A stretch of DNA of 9,334 nt from NCBI GenBank assembly GCA_030654555.1, contig JAURXG010000434.1, positions 1-9,334 on the forward strand, in the 5' to 3' direction. The notes beneath the pieces are model-generated. The model worked only from the letters and a program-made list of their open reading frames with translations, was not told the DNA's origin and ran no database searches. Source of the DNA: Aquabacterium sp. (lineage in GTDB: Bacteria; Pseudomonadota; Gammaproteobacteria; Burkholderiales; Burkholderiaceae_C). Of the stretch, positions 1 through 5,760 are shown piece after piece. The translations under genes were made by a program, and so were the position numbers. The stretch's first letter is position 1; the number at the start of each line of letters is the position of its first letter.

Positions 1-1
1 C

Positions 2-310
2 TCGATGAAGACGCTGGCCGCCGTGGCCCATGGCTTCGGCGACAACCTGCTCACGCGTGCCGCCGACGTCACGCTGAAGGAACGCCGGCCGCTGCTGCTG
101 ATGGTGCGCGAAACGCCGTTCAACCTGGCCCATCTGCGCAACATGACCGCCGTCACCGAGATGGGCGGCATCGTCTTTCCGCCGCTGCCGGCGTTCTACA
201 ACAAGCCCACCAGCATCGACGAGCTGGTCGACGACACCGTCGAGCGGGTGCTGGCGCTGCTGGGCATGAAGGACGCCCGGCCCAAGTCCTGGGGCGGCCT
301 GCGCGGCTGA
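2..310 (+). CDS. ubiX: UbiX flavin prenyltransferase, C-terminal part (5' end outside window)
   Basis: Flavin prenyltransferase joins a dimethylallyl group to reduced FMN, making the prenylated flavin cofactor that the UbiD decarboxylase needs in ubiquinone synthesis; it is a cytoplasmic enzyme. About 103 residues are visible, roughly the second half of a usual ~190-200 residue protein. The family signature is clear: SMKTLAAVAHGFGDNLLTRAAD, then LKERRPLLLMVRETP, HLRNMTAVTEMGGIVFPP and PAFYNKPTSIDELVDDTVERVL. The Arg-Glu of MVRETP and the Tyr of FYNKP fall where family members place residues that handle the prenyl phosphate. The frame is open through the left edge (TCG before the first visible ATG), so that ATG is internal. 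The short tail GMKDARPKSWGGLRG is not conserved. The gene converges on the lytic transglycosylase gene with 14 bp between stop codons. Identity is confident; the rest of the gene is not seen. Confidence 0.95.
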   Translation, partial: SMKTLAAVAHGFGDNLLTRAADVTLKERRPLLLMVRETPFNLAHLRNMTAVTEMGGIVFPPLPAFYNKPTSIDELVDDTVERVLALLGMKDARPKSWGGLRG

Positions 311-324
311 TCAGGGCCGGGCGC

Positions 325-948
325 TCAAGGCATCCACTGCTGGCGGTTGGCCAGCACCGCGTTCGGGTAGTCGGGCTTGCCGCGGCTGCCGTTGTAGCGG
401 CCCAGCGCCATGAACAGGTCACCGCGCTCCAGGTCGAGGTAGTGGCGCAGGATCACGCAGCCGAAGCGCAGGTTGGTCTGCATGTGGAACAGCCGCGCCG
501 GCTCGCCATCGCCGATCAGCCGGGCCCAGAACGGCATCACCTGCATGTAACCCCGCGCACCGGCCGAGCTGATCGCGTACTTGCGAAAGCCGCTCTCCAC
601 CTGGATCAGGCCCAGCACCAGCGCCGGCTCCAGGCCGGCGCGCCTGCTCTCGTACCACAGCGTCTCGAGGAACTCGAGCCGGGTGTGGGCCTCGCTCTTG
701 CGGCGCTTGAGCCGCTCGCTCATCGCGCCCTGCCAGCGCAGGAAGGCCAACCGCTCGTCGAGGTTGGTGAACACCAGCTTGGGCGGTGCGGCGCTGGCGA
801 TCGCCGCCGATAGCGCGCCGCGCACCGCATCGGCCAGCGGCTCCTCGGCCTGCCGGCCCGCGCGGGCCGCCCCCGGCAGCAGCAGGCCCGAGGCGCCGGC
901 GGCCGTGGCCAGCCACGCCAGCCAGGCCCGCCGCCGGCAAGCGCTCAT
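325..948 (-). CDS. Secreted lytic transglycosylase, Slt-type catalytic domain (GH23-like)
   Basis: Predicted periplasmic enzyme that cleaves the MurNAc-GlcNAc bond of peptidoglycan with formation of 1,6-anhydroMurNAc. The 207-residue product starts with an export signal (CRRRAWLAWLATAAGASGLLL, probable cleavage after ARA near residue 30). The arginines give it a loose twin-arginine look, but Sec export is equally possible. The SLT domain covers about 95-205: catalytic Glu118 in LIQVESGFRKYAISSAGARG, the GYMQVMP motif (133-139), NLRFGCVILRHYL (159-171) and ALGRYNGS (181-188). No LysM or other wall-binding domain is present, so it is a minimal single-domain form. Its ATG overlaps the proS TGA in an ATGA, so it is likely co-transcribed and translationally coupled with proS. 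The overlap also supports this start. The physiological role (remodelling, recycling or assembly of envelope machines) cannot be told from sequence. Confidence 0.93.
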   Translation of the reverse strand: MSACRRRAWLAWLATAAGASGLLLPGAARAGRQAEEPLADAVRGALSAAIASAAPPKLVFTNLDERLAFLRWQGAMSERLKRRKSEAHTRLEFLETLWYESRRAGLEPALVLGLIQVESGFRKYAISSAGARGYMQVMPFWARLIGDGEPARLFHMQTNLRFGCVILRHYLDLERGDLFMALGRYNGSRGKPDYPNAVLANRQQWMP

Positions 949-2690
949 GCGCCCAGCCGCGCCTTCACCAGCGCGGCCGCATCGGCCAGCGGCGCCACGG
1001 TGGCGGCGGCCTCGGTGCGGCCCTGCAGCTCGACCGTGCCGGCCTTCAGGCCGCGGTCGGAGATCACCACCCGCTGCGGCACGCCGATCAGCTCCCAGTC
1101 AGCGAACATCGCGCCGGGGCGCTCGCCGCGGTCGTCGAGCATCACGTCGACGCCGGCCGCCTGCAGCGCGTCGTGCAGCGTATCGGCCGCGGCCTTGACC
1201 TCGGCCGAGCGGTCGTAGCCGATCGGGCAGATCACCGCGGCGAACGGCGCGATGGACGCCGGCCAGACGATGCCGCGCTCGTCGTGGTTCTGCTCGATCG
1301 CCGCGCCCAGGATGCGGGTGACGCCGATGCCGTAGCAGCCCATCTCCATCAACTGCGGCTTGCCGTTCTCGTTGAGGTAGGTGGCGTTCATCGCCTGGCT
1401 GTACTTGGTGCCGAGGTAGAACACATGGCCCACCTCGATGCCACGCTGGATCGCCAGCACGCCCTGGCCATCGGGCGACGGGTCGCCGGCCAGCACGTTG
1501 CGCAGGTCGGCCACCAGGTCGGGCTCGGGCAGGTCGCGGCCCCAGTTGGCGCCGGTGTAGTGGAAGTCGGCCTCGTTGGCGCCGCAGACGAAGTCGCTCA
1601 TCGCCGCCACGGTGCGGTCGGCGATCACCTGCACCGGCCGCTTCAGGCCGATGGGCCCGAGGTAGCCCGGCTTGCAGCCGAAGTGGTCGTCGATCTCGGC
1701 GGCGGTGGCAAAGCGCCAGCCGGCCTTCAGCCCCGGCAGCTTGCCGGCCTTGACCTCGTTGAGGTCGTGGTCGCCGCGCACCAGCAGCAGCCACACCGTG
1801 CTCTCGACGATGTCACCGCGCTCGTTCAGTTGATCGGTGGCCAGCACCAGGCTCTTGACCGTGCGCTGCAACGGCAGGCCCAGCAGCGCAGCCACGTCGG
1901 CGCAGGTCGCCTTGCCGGGCGTGGGCGTCTTGACCAGCGGCTGGCCGGGCGCGGCACGCGGCGTGGCGGGTGCCACGCCTTCGGCCAGCTCGATGTTGGC
2001 GGCGTAGTCGCTGGTGGGGCAGTAGACGATGGCGTCCTCGCCGGTATCGGCGATGACCTGGAACTCGTGCGAGAGATCACCGCCGATGGCACCGGTGTCG
2101 GCCGCCACGGCGCGGTACTGCAGGCCGAAGCGGTCGAAGATGCGCTTGTAGGCGTCGAACATGCCCTGGTAGCTGATCGCCGCGCTGGCCGGATCGCGGT
2201 CGAACGAGTACGCATCCTTCATCGTGAACTCGCGCCCGCGCATCACGCCGAAGCGCGGCCGGCGCTCGTCGCGGAACTTGGTCTGGATGTGGTAGAAATT
2301 CTTCGGCAGCTGGCGGTAGCTGCGCAGCTCTTGGCGGGCGATGTCGGTCACCACCTCTTCGCTGGTGGGCTGGATGATGTAGTCGCGGTCATGCCGGTCT
2401 TTCACCCGCAGCAGCTCGGGGCCCATCGTCTCGAAGCGGCCGGTCTCCTGCCACAGCTCGGCCGGCTGCACCACCGGCATCAGCAGCTCGACCGCACCGG
2501 CGCGGTTCATCTCGTCGCGGATGATGGCCTCGACCTTGCGGATCACGCGCAGGCCCATCGGCATGTAGTTGTAGATGCCCGCGCCCAGGCGCTTGATCAT
2601 GCCGGCGCGCATCATCAGCTGGTGGCTCACCACCTCGGCGTCGGCGGGGGCTTCCTTCAGGGTGGAAATGAAGAACTGGGAGGCTTTCAT
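945..2690 (-). CDS. proS: Prolyl-tRNA synthetase with editing (INS) domain
   Basis: Cytoplasmic class II aminoacyl-tRNA synthetase that charges tRNA-Pro. The 581-residue product compares with 572 in E. coli. In order: the N-terminal MKASQFFISTLKEAP and catalytic core; motif 2, FRDERRPRFGVMRGREF (139-155); the bacterial-type editing insertion (about 225-405), which hydrolyses mischarged Ala-tRNA-Pro and has the lysine of QRTVKSL at residue 279, the same number as the known editing lysine of E. coli; motif 3, MGCYGIGVTRILGAAIEQNHD (450-470); and the anticodon-binding domain (about 485-581). I chose the ATG at 2690 because the family begins MKASQ(Y/F)F and the lysine register fits. An in-frame ATG at 2750 would add 20 low-complexity residues (RCAATPSAAPPLQAP). 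There is no convincing Shine-Dalgarno before 2690, so initiation may depend on something upstream, such as the small frame described separately. It is the first gene of a pair with the lytic transglycosylase and is divergent from rppH. Confidence 0.97.
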   Translation of the reverse strand: MKASQFFISTLKEAPADAEVVSHQLMMRAGMIKRLGAGIYNYMPMGLRVIRKVEAIIRDEMNRAGAVELLMPVVQPAELWQETGRFETMGPELLRVKDRHDRDYIIQPTSEEVVTDIARQELRSYRQLPKNFYHIQTKFRDERRPRFGVMRGREFTMKDAYSFDRDPASAAISYQGMFDAYKRIFDRFGLQYRAVAADTGAIGGDLSHEFQVIADTGEDAIVYCPTSDYAANIELAEGVAPATPRAAPGQPLVKTPTPGKATCADVAALLGLPLQRTVKSLVLATDQLNERGDIVESTVWLLLVRGDHDLNEVKAGKLPGLKAGWRFATAAEIDDHFGCKPGYLGPIGLKRPVQVIADRTVAAMSDFVCGANEADFHYTGANWGRDLPEPDLVADLRNVLAGDPSPDGQGVLAIQRGIEVGHVFYLGTKYSQAMNATYLNENGKPQLMEMGCYGIGVTRILGAAIEQNHDERGIVWPASIAPFAAVICPIGYDRSAEVKAAADTLHDALQAAGVDVMLDDRGERPGAMFADWELIGVPQRVVISDRGLKAGTVELQGRTEAAATVAPLADAAALVKARLGA

Positions 2691-2758
2691 GGGCAGCTTG
2701 ATTGGGGCCTGGAGGGGCGGGGCCGCCGAGGGGGTGGCGGCGCATCGCACGGGCTCAT
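2687..2758 (-). CDS. Candidate proline-rich leader peptide upstream of proS (speculative)
   Basis: A 23-codon frame begins with ATG (2758-2756), four bases after a GAGG, and ends at a TGA (2689-2687) that overlaps the proS start as ATGA. The peptide begins MSPCDAPPPPRRPRP and ends SRPQSSCP. Nine of 23 residues are proline, and codons 7-10 use all four Pro codons in a row (CCG CCA CCC CCT). If translated, it would bring ribosomes to the poorly defined proS start and could sense charged tRNA-Pro by stalling on the PPPP run. That is inference only. The GAGG is close to the start, and C-rich DNA yields proline codons by chance. Confidence 0.25.
   Translation of the reverse strand: MSPCDAPPPPRRPRPSRPQSSCP
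2722..2741 (-). promoter_or_regulatory. GC-rich hairpin in the proS leader
   Basis: In the proS-sense RNA, GCCGCC (2741-2736) and GGCGGC (2727-2722) form a perfect 6-bp stem with an 8-base loop, ACCCCCTC. The stem covers the codons just before, within and after the PPPP run of the candidate leader frame. There is no T-run, so it is not an intrinsic terminator. It could be a translational attenuation structure or a chance hairpin in G+C-rich DNA. Confidence 0.2.
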
Positions 2759-2851
2759 CACACCTCGGGGATGCATGCGGGTTAGCGAGGGTTCGCGGGC
2801 CGCATGGGGCCGGTGCAATAATGAAACCAATATAGAAATTGGGGTTTGATT
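2759..2851. promoter_or_regulatory. Divergent proS/rppH promoter region with an A+T-rich island
   Basis: This gap must hold promoters for both proS (leftward) and rppH (rightward). Positions 2816-2850 are strikingly A+T-rich for this genome (CAATAATGAAACCAATATAG). AATAAT (2817-2822) and TATAGA (2831-2836) are possible -10 elements for rppH, and TATATT on the other strand could serve proS, but no good -35 hexamer lies at the right distance from any of them. The exact promoters are therefore not assigned. A five-codon ATG...TAG mini-frame (Met-Lys-Pro-Ile, 2821-2835) sits 16 bp ahead of the rppH start. Confidence 0.4.
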
Positions 2852-3526
2852 ATGCTCGACAGGGAAGGCTTCAGGCCCAACGTCGGCATCATCCTGCTCA
2901 ATGCGCGCAACCAGGTGTTCTGGGGCAAACGGCTACGCACCCACTCGTGGCAGTTCCCCCAGGGTGGCATCAAGTACGGTGAATCGCCTGAGCAGGCGAT
3001 GTTTCGCGAGCTGCACGAAGAAGTGGGGCTGCGCCCCGAGCATGTGCGCATCCTGGCGCGCACCCGCGACTGGCTGCGCTACGAGGTGCCCGACCACTTC
3101 ATCCGCAAAGATGCACGCGGGCACTACCGCGGCCAGAAGCAGATCTGGTTCCTGCTGCGCCTGATGGGCCGCGACAGTGATCTAGACCTGCGCGCCACCG
3201 ACCACCCCGAGTTCGACGCCTGGCGCTGGAACGAATACTGGGTGCCGCTGGAGCTGGTGATCGAGTTCAAGCGCGACGTCTACCAGATGGCGTTGAGCGA
3301 GTTGGCGCGCTTCCTGCCGCGGGTGAACCACCACAACCGCTTCCTGCGCTCGGGCATGCGCCCGCGCCGGCATGACGACGACCTGCGCGACGACCTGCAC
3401 GACGAACCGCACGACGGCCTGGTCGACGACGTCACGCCGTCCGAGCTGGGCGACCTGCAGGCGCTGGACGGCGACCCGCTGGCGCTGCCGCAAGACCTGC
3501 ACCGGCCGGTCGGCGGCGACCACTGA
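2852..3526 (+). CDS. rppH: RNA 5' pyrophosphohydrolase RppH (Nudix) with extended acidic C-terminus
   Basis: RppH removes pyrophosphate from mRNA 5' ends and so starts RNase E-dependent decay. The 224-residue product opens with the family hallmark MLDREGFRPNVGIILLN. The Nudix box is intact: G38-x5-E44-x7-R52-E53-L-x-E56-E57-V-G-L (within QGGIKYGESPEQAMFRELHE), with the catalytic glutamates present. It is followed by the RppH-type segments DHFIRKDARGHYRGQKQIWFL and FDAWRWNEYWVPLELVIEFK. The conserved enzyme ends near residue 165; E. coli RppH has 176 residues, so about 50 extra residues form a tail with repeated DD/HD (HDDDLRDDLHDEPHDGLVDD, 174-193). I chose ATG 2852, with GGGGT seven bases upstream, over an in-frame TTG at 2846. 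It is divergent from proS. No operon partner follows, since the next gene is convergent 23 bp away. Confidence 0.95.
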   Translation: MLDREGFRPNVGIILLNARNQVFWGKRLRTHSWQFPQGGIKYGESPEQAMFRELHEEVGLRPEHVRILARTRDWLRYEVPDHFIRKDARGHYRGQKQIWFLLRLMGRDSDLDLRATDHPEFDAWRWNEYWVPLELVIEFKRDVYQMALSELARFLPRVNHHNRFLRSGMRPRRHDDDLRDDLHDEPHDGLVDDVTPSELGDLQALDGDPLALPQDLHRPVGGDH

Positions 3527-3539
3527 ACGCGTGGCCGCT

Positions 3540-3578
3540 GCGCCGATGATCAGGGCGCCTCGTGCGGCTGATCGGCGC
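3540..3578. terminator. Possible bidirectional terminator between rppH and the WS/DGAT gene
   Basis: GCGCCGAT (3540-3547) and ATCGGCGC (3571-3578) are perfect 8-bp inverted arms. Three more pairs (CAG/CTG) follow after a 3-base bulge, leaving a 14-base loop. It overlaps the WS/DGAT stop codon and lies just after the rppH stop, where a shared terminator is expected. No T-run follows on either strand, so termination is uncertain. Confidence 0.25.
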
Positions 3579-5001
3579 CCCAGGGCAGCATCAGCGACAG
3601 CAGCAGCAGCTGCTGGAACTCGGGCTCGAAGCGGTCGATGATGGCCTGCGGCTCGGGGCACAGCGCGGCGTCGGTGATCAGGCCGAACTGCACCCCACCG
3701 CCGTAGCTGAGGATGGACACGCCCACGCCCACGTCGCCCGACGCCGGCACCCAGAACATGGTCTGGCGCAGCGTGGCGCCGCAGAACTTCAGCGGCACGG
3801 CGGGCCCGGGCACGTTGGTCATCACCGCGGTGGTCTTCTTGGCGAACAGGCCCAGCACGATGTCCTGCACCGGCTTGATGAACAGGCCGGTCACCGCCAG
3901 CACGCCGAAGGCCAGCAGCGGCTGGTAGCTGCCCTTGAGCGCCTGCATGCGCTGGCGCACGGCGTAGACCCGTTCGATCGGGTTGGCTATGCCGATCGGC
4001 AGCACCACCGGCGCCAGGCCGAAGCGGTTGCCCAGCTGCCAGGCCTTCTCGAGCGGACGCAGGTTGACCGGCACCATCGCGCGGATCTCGGCGCCGGCGA
4101 TGTCGTCGCCCTGCTCGCGCAGCCAGCCGCCGATGGCACCCGACACGCACGAAAGCAGCACGTCGTTGATCGAGCAGTTCAGCGCCCGGCCGACCACCTT
4201 GACCACCTCCAGCGGCATCGGCTCGCTCCAGGCCACCACCTTGCGGCCCACCGGCTTGCCCTTCAGCCGGGTGGGCGAGTCGTCGGCCATCAGCGCCAGC
4301 GCGGCCAGATCGCTGGCCACCTGCAGGCCGGTCTTGGCCATGTCGAGCCCACCCTGCAACGGCTCGCGCGGGTGCGACAGCGCCTCGATCGAACGCGCCA
4401 CGCCGCTGCCATACATGTCCAGCGCCTTGACGGCCAGCCCGGTCAGCGGCTTGAGCACCGCATCGGACAGCCAGTCGGCGTCGGGATCGTCGTCGGGATC
4501 GACCGGCGCCGCGCGCTGCGGCGGATCGTTGCCACCGTCGGTGATCGAGTTCATCACCGAGATCAGCGCGATGCCGTCGCCGATGCAGTGGTGGATGCGG
4601 GCGATCAGCGCGCAGCCGCCCTCGTAGTGCTCGACCAGGTGAAACTGCCACAGCGGGTGCGCCGGGTCCAGCGGCGTGACGGCCAGTTCACCGCAGCGCT
4701 GCTGCAGCGCCGCGCGCTCGCCCTGGCCGCGCTTGCGGGGGATCTTCTCGACCACCACGTGGCGCGCGATGTCGAAGTGGCGGTCCTCCACCCAGGTGGC
4801 GCCCATGGGATCGAGCACCGCCTTGTGCTTGAAGCGCTCGTACTTGAGCAGCCGGGTCTCGATGCGCTCGCGCAGGGCCTCAAGCGTGATGGCCGGGGTG
4901 AGCAGCCAGACGCCGACGATCATCATCAGGTTGACGTCGTTGTCCATGCGCAGCCACGCGGTATCGACCCGCGACATGCGTCGCTCGGCTTGGGCGGTCA
5001 T
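3550..5001 (-). CDS. Wax ester synthase/diacylglycerol acyltransferase (WS/DGAT family)
   Basis: Predicted acyl-CoA-dependent O-acyltransferase that makes wax esters from fatty alcohols and/or triacylglycerol from diacylglycerol, working at the inner face of the membrane where lipid inclusions form. The 483-residue length is typical. The condensation-type catalytic motif HHxxxDG is intact as HHCIGDG (137-143), preceded by PLWQFHLVEHYEGG (116-129). The second half carries family motifs: NCSINDVLLSCVSGAIGGWL (275-294), MVPVNLRP (309-316), GNRFG (324-328) and MTNVPGP (394-400). The start at 5001 is favoured over Met9 because AGGAGA lies seven bases upstream. It is divergent from the acyl-CoA-binding protein gene across 124 bp, which suggests joint control and a shared acyl-CoA pool. 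Specificity (wax versus TAG, chain length) cannot be read from sequence; an acyltransferase of other function in the same family is possible. Confidence 0.93.
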   Translation of the reverse strand: MTAQAERRMSRVDTAWLRMDNDVNLMMIVGVWLLTPAITLEALRERIETRLLKYERFKHKAVLDPMGATWVEDRHFDIARHVVVEKIPRKRGQGERAALQQRCGELAVTPLDPAHPLWQFHLVEHYEGGCALIARIHHCIGDGIALISVMNSITDGGNDPPQRAAPVDPDDDPDADWLSDAVLKPLTGLAVKALDMYGSGVARSIEALSHPREPLQGGLDMAKTGLQVASDLAALALMADDSPTRLKGKPVGRKVVAWSEPMPLEVVKVVGRALNCSINDVLLSCVSGAIGGWLREQGDDIAGAEIRAMVPVNLRPLEKAWQLGNRFGLAPVVLPIGIANPIERVYAVRQRMQALKGSYQPLLAFGVLAVTGLFIKPVQDIVLGLFAKKTTAVMTNVPGPAVPLKFCGATLRQTMFWVPASGDVGVGVSILSYGGGVQFGLITDAALCPEPQAIIDRFEPEFQQLLLLSLMLPWGADQPHEAP

Positions 5002-5008
5002 CGGGGGG

Positions 5009-5014
5009 TCTCCT
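5009..5014 (-). promoter_or_regulatory. Ribosome binding site fixing the WS/DGAT start
   Basis: The minus strand reads GAGGAGACCCCCCGATG. AGGAGA is seven bases from the ATG at 5001, near-ideal spacing, which favours Met1 over the in-frame Met9 (4977). Confidence 0.75.
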
Positions 5015-5110
5015 CGGGGGCGGGTCGGGGTGCGCCGGTTCTTCGATCGGACGCAACGGGCTGGTGACGATGCTGGGTAACATGCCGAGCGTCAAGACCG
5101 ATTTTCACGC

Positions 5111-5123
5111 ACAGGAGACCTGT
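5111..5123 (+). promoter_or_regulatory. Ribosome binding site of the ACBP gene inside a short inverted repeat
   Basis: ACAGG-AGA-CCTGT is a perfect 5-bp inverted repeat with a 3-base centre, and it contains the AGGAGA Shine-Dalgarno that sits seven bases before the ATG at 5126. If the RNA folds, part of the site is paired. The hairpin is short, so any effect on translation is probably modest. It could equally be a protein-binding half-site pair or chance. Confidence 0.4.
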
Positions 5124-5125
5124 CC

Positions 5126-5380
5126 ATGTCCGATCTCAAGTCCCGTTTCGAAAAGGCCGTCGCCGAGAGCAAGAGCCTGCCGGAGAAGCCCGACAACATG
5201 ACGCTCTTGAAGATCTACGCGCTGTACAAGCAGGCCAGCGTGGGCGACGTGGAGGGCAAGCGCCCCGGCTTCACCGACATGGTGGGCCGCGCCAAGTACG
5301 ACGCCTGGAACGGCCTGAAGGGCACCACGGCCGAGGCCGCGATGCAGGACTACATCGACCTGATCGAGTCGCTGAAGTAG
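5126..5380 (+). CDS. Acyl-CoA-binding protein (ACBP)
   Basis: Small soluble protein that binds long-chain acyl-CoA esters, protecting them and presenting them to enzymes. The 84-residue product is a complete single-domain ACBP with the four-helix pattern: FEKAVAESKSLP; NMTLLKIYALYKQASVGDVEG (Tyr31, Tyr34, Lys35 in the YxxYK ligand motif); KRPGFTDMVGRAKYDAWNGLKG (Lys57, Trp61); and DYIDLIESLK (Tyr76). The tyrosines and lysines that hold the CoA phosphate and adenine in animal ACBP are all retained. ACBP is nearly universal in eukaryotes but patchy in bacteria. Its AGGAGA ribosome binding site is strong. It is divergent from the WS/DGAT gene and converges on the PHA-system gene with only 5 bp between stop codons, a setting that fits supply of acyl-CoA for neutral-lipid or PHA storage; that role is inferred. 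Confidence 0.95.
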   Translation: MSDLKSRFEKAVAESKSLPEKPDNMTLLKIYALYKQASVGDVEGKRPGFTDMVGRAKYDAWNGLKGTTAEAAMQDYIDLIESLK

Positions 5381-5392
5381 CCACGCTACTTC
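5374..5392. terminator. Inverted repeat at the ACBP/PHA-protein convergence, likely bidirectional terminator
   Basis: GAAGTAGC (5374-5381) and GCTACTTC (5385-5392) are perfect 8-bp inverted arms around CAC. Each arm contains the Lys-stop end (AAG TAG) of one of the two convergent genes, so the structure is symmetric for both transcripts. Only a short T-stretch follows (CTTCTTGG), so it would be a weak intrinsic terminator. The location supports the call. Confidence 0.5.
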
Positions 5393-5748
5393 TTGGCGGC
5401 GGGCTTTCCGTTGGACTTGCCCGCGGCCTTGGCTGCCGGCTTGGCCTTGGCCGCTGCGGCCGCACCCAGCAGGTCGTCGAGGTTCTTCTGGATCTCGCCT
5501 TCGATGGTCTTGGCGAAGGCGCCCAGCAGGAAGCCCAGCTTGGCGTGCAGGTCGAAGTGGTCGGCCGCCACGATCAGCGTGCCGTTCACCCCGCTGCGGG
5601 TGAATTCGACCGTGTCGCTGGTCTCGCCTTCGAGCACGCTGCAGGCCATGTCGAACTTCGATTCGGCCATCTCGGCCCACTGCCAGGCCACCTTGCGCGC
5701 CTGGCTCAGGCCCAGGCTGTGGTCGCGGTGGATGCGGATGTCGGGCAT
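5386..5748 (-). CDS. Polyhydroxyalkanoic acid system family protein (PHA granule-region type)
   Basis: The 120-residue product matches the small family often encoded beside PHA synthesis genes (PHA_gran_rgn type): MPDIRIHRDHSLGLSQARKV, then WAEMAESKFDMACSVLEGE, TRSGVNGTLIVAADHFDLHA and KLGFLLGAFAKTIEGEIQKN. The biochemical role of the family is not settled; association with PHA inclusions is the usual proposal. Residues about 95-120 form an Ala/Lys/Pro-rich tail (AAAAAKAKPAAKAAGKSNGK) like the DNA-binding tails of histone H1-like proteins and some phasins. I chose ATG 5748 because AGGAGA lies six bases upstream and the conserved IRIHRDHSLG begins there; the longer open frame upstream only overlaps the neighbouring gene. 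It follows the aminopeptidase gene by 10 bp, probably on the same transcript. No PHA synthase or phasin gene is visible in the window. Confidence 0.9.
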   Translation of the reverse strand: MPDIRIHRDHSLGLSQARKVAWQWAEMAESKFDMACSVLEGETSDTVEFTRSGVNGTLIVAADHFDLHAKLGFLLGAFAKTIEGEIQKNLDDLLGAAAAAKAKPAAKAAGKSNGKPAAKK

Positions 5749-5754
5749 GGCGGA

Positions 5755-5760
5755 TCTCCT
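5755..5760 (-). promoter_or_regulatory. Ribosome binding site of the PHA-system gene, merged with the upstream stop codon
   Basis: The minus strand reads CTTAGGAGATCCGCCATG. The TAG stop of the aminopeptidase gene (5761-5759) shares its A and G with the AGGAGA of the next gene. Such merging implies a shared transcript and possible translational coupling, and it sets the start at 5748. Confidence 0.75.

Larger units (their letters stand above)
5002..5125. promoter_or_regulatory. Shared upstream region of the WS/DGAT and acyl-CoA-binding protein genes
   Basis: The 124-bp gap separates two divergent lipid genes and must carry both promoters. Clear elements are the two ribosome binding sites at its edges: AGGAGA on the minus strand (5014-5009) and on the plus strand (5113-5118). 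A weak -10-like TAACAT (5078-5083) faces the acyl-CoA-binding protein gene, but no matching -35 is evident. I see no long palindrome that would mark an operator. Confidence 0.4.

Noticed and set aside
301..324. Hairpin between ubiX and the lytic transglycosylase gene
   Set aside because: Only a 4-bp core stem (CGGC/GCCG), with GCG/CGC pairs beyond a bulge and no T-run; too weak to call a terminator.
2691..2750. Longer proS starting at 2750
   Set aside because: The added 20 residues are Ala/Pro-rich and not part of the family; the E. coli-like MKASQFF start and residue numbering favour 2690.
786..2849. Very long open frame on the plus strand opposite proS (687 codons)
   Set aside because: It is antisense to a complete, motif-perfect proS. 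Its translation is rich in Arg, Ala, His and Gly without any domain, as expected from high G+C third positions.
3562..5067. 501-codon plus-strand open frame opposite the WS/DGAT gene
   Set aside because: Same cause; the minus-strand protein has HHxxxDG and all family motifs, while the antisense product resembles nothing.
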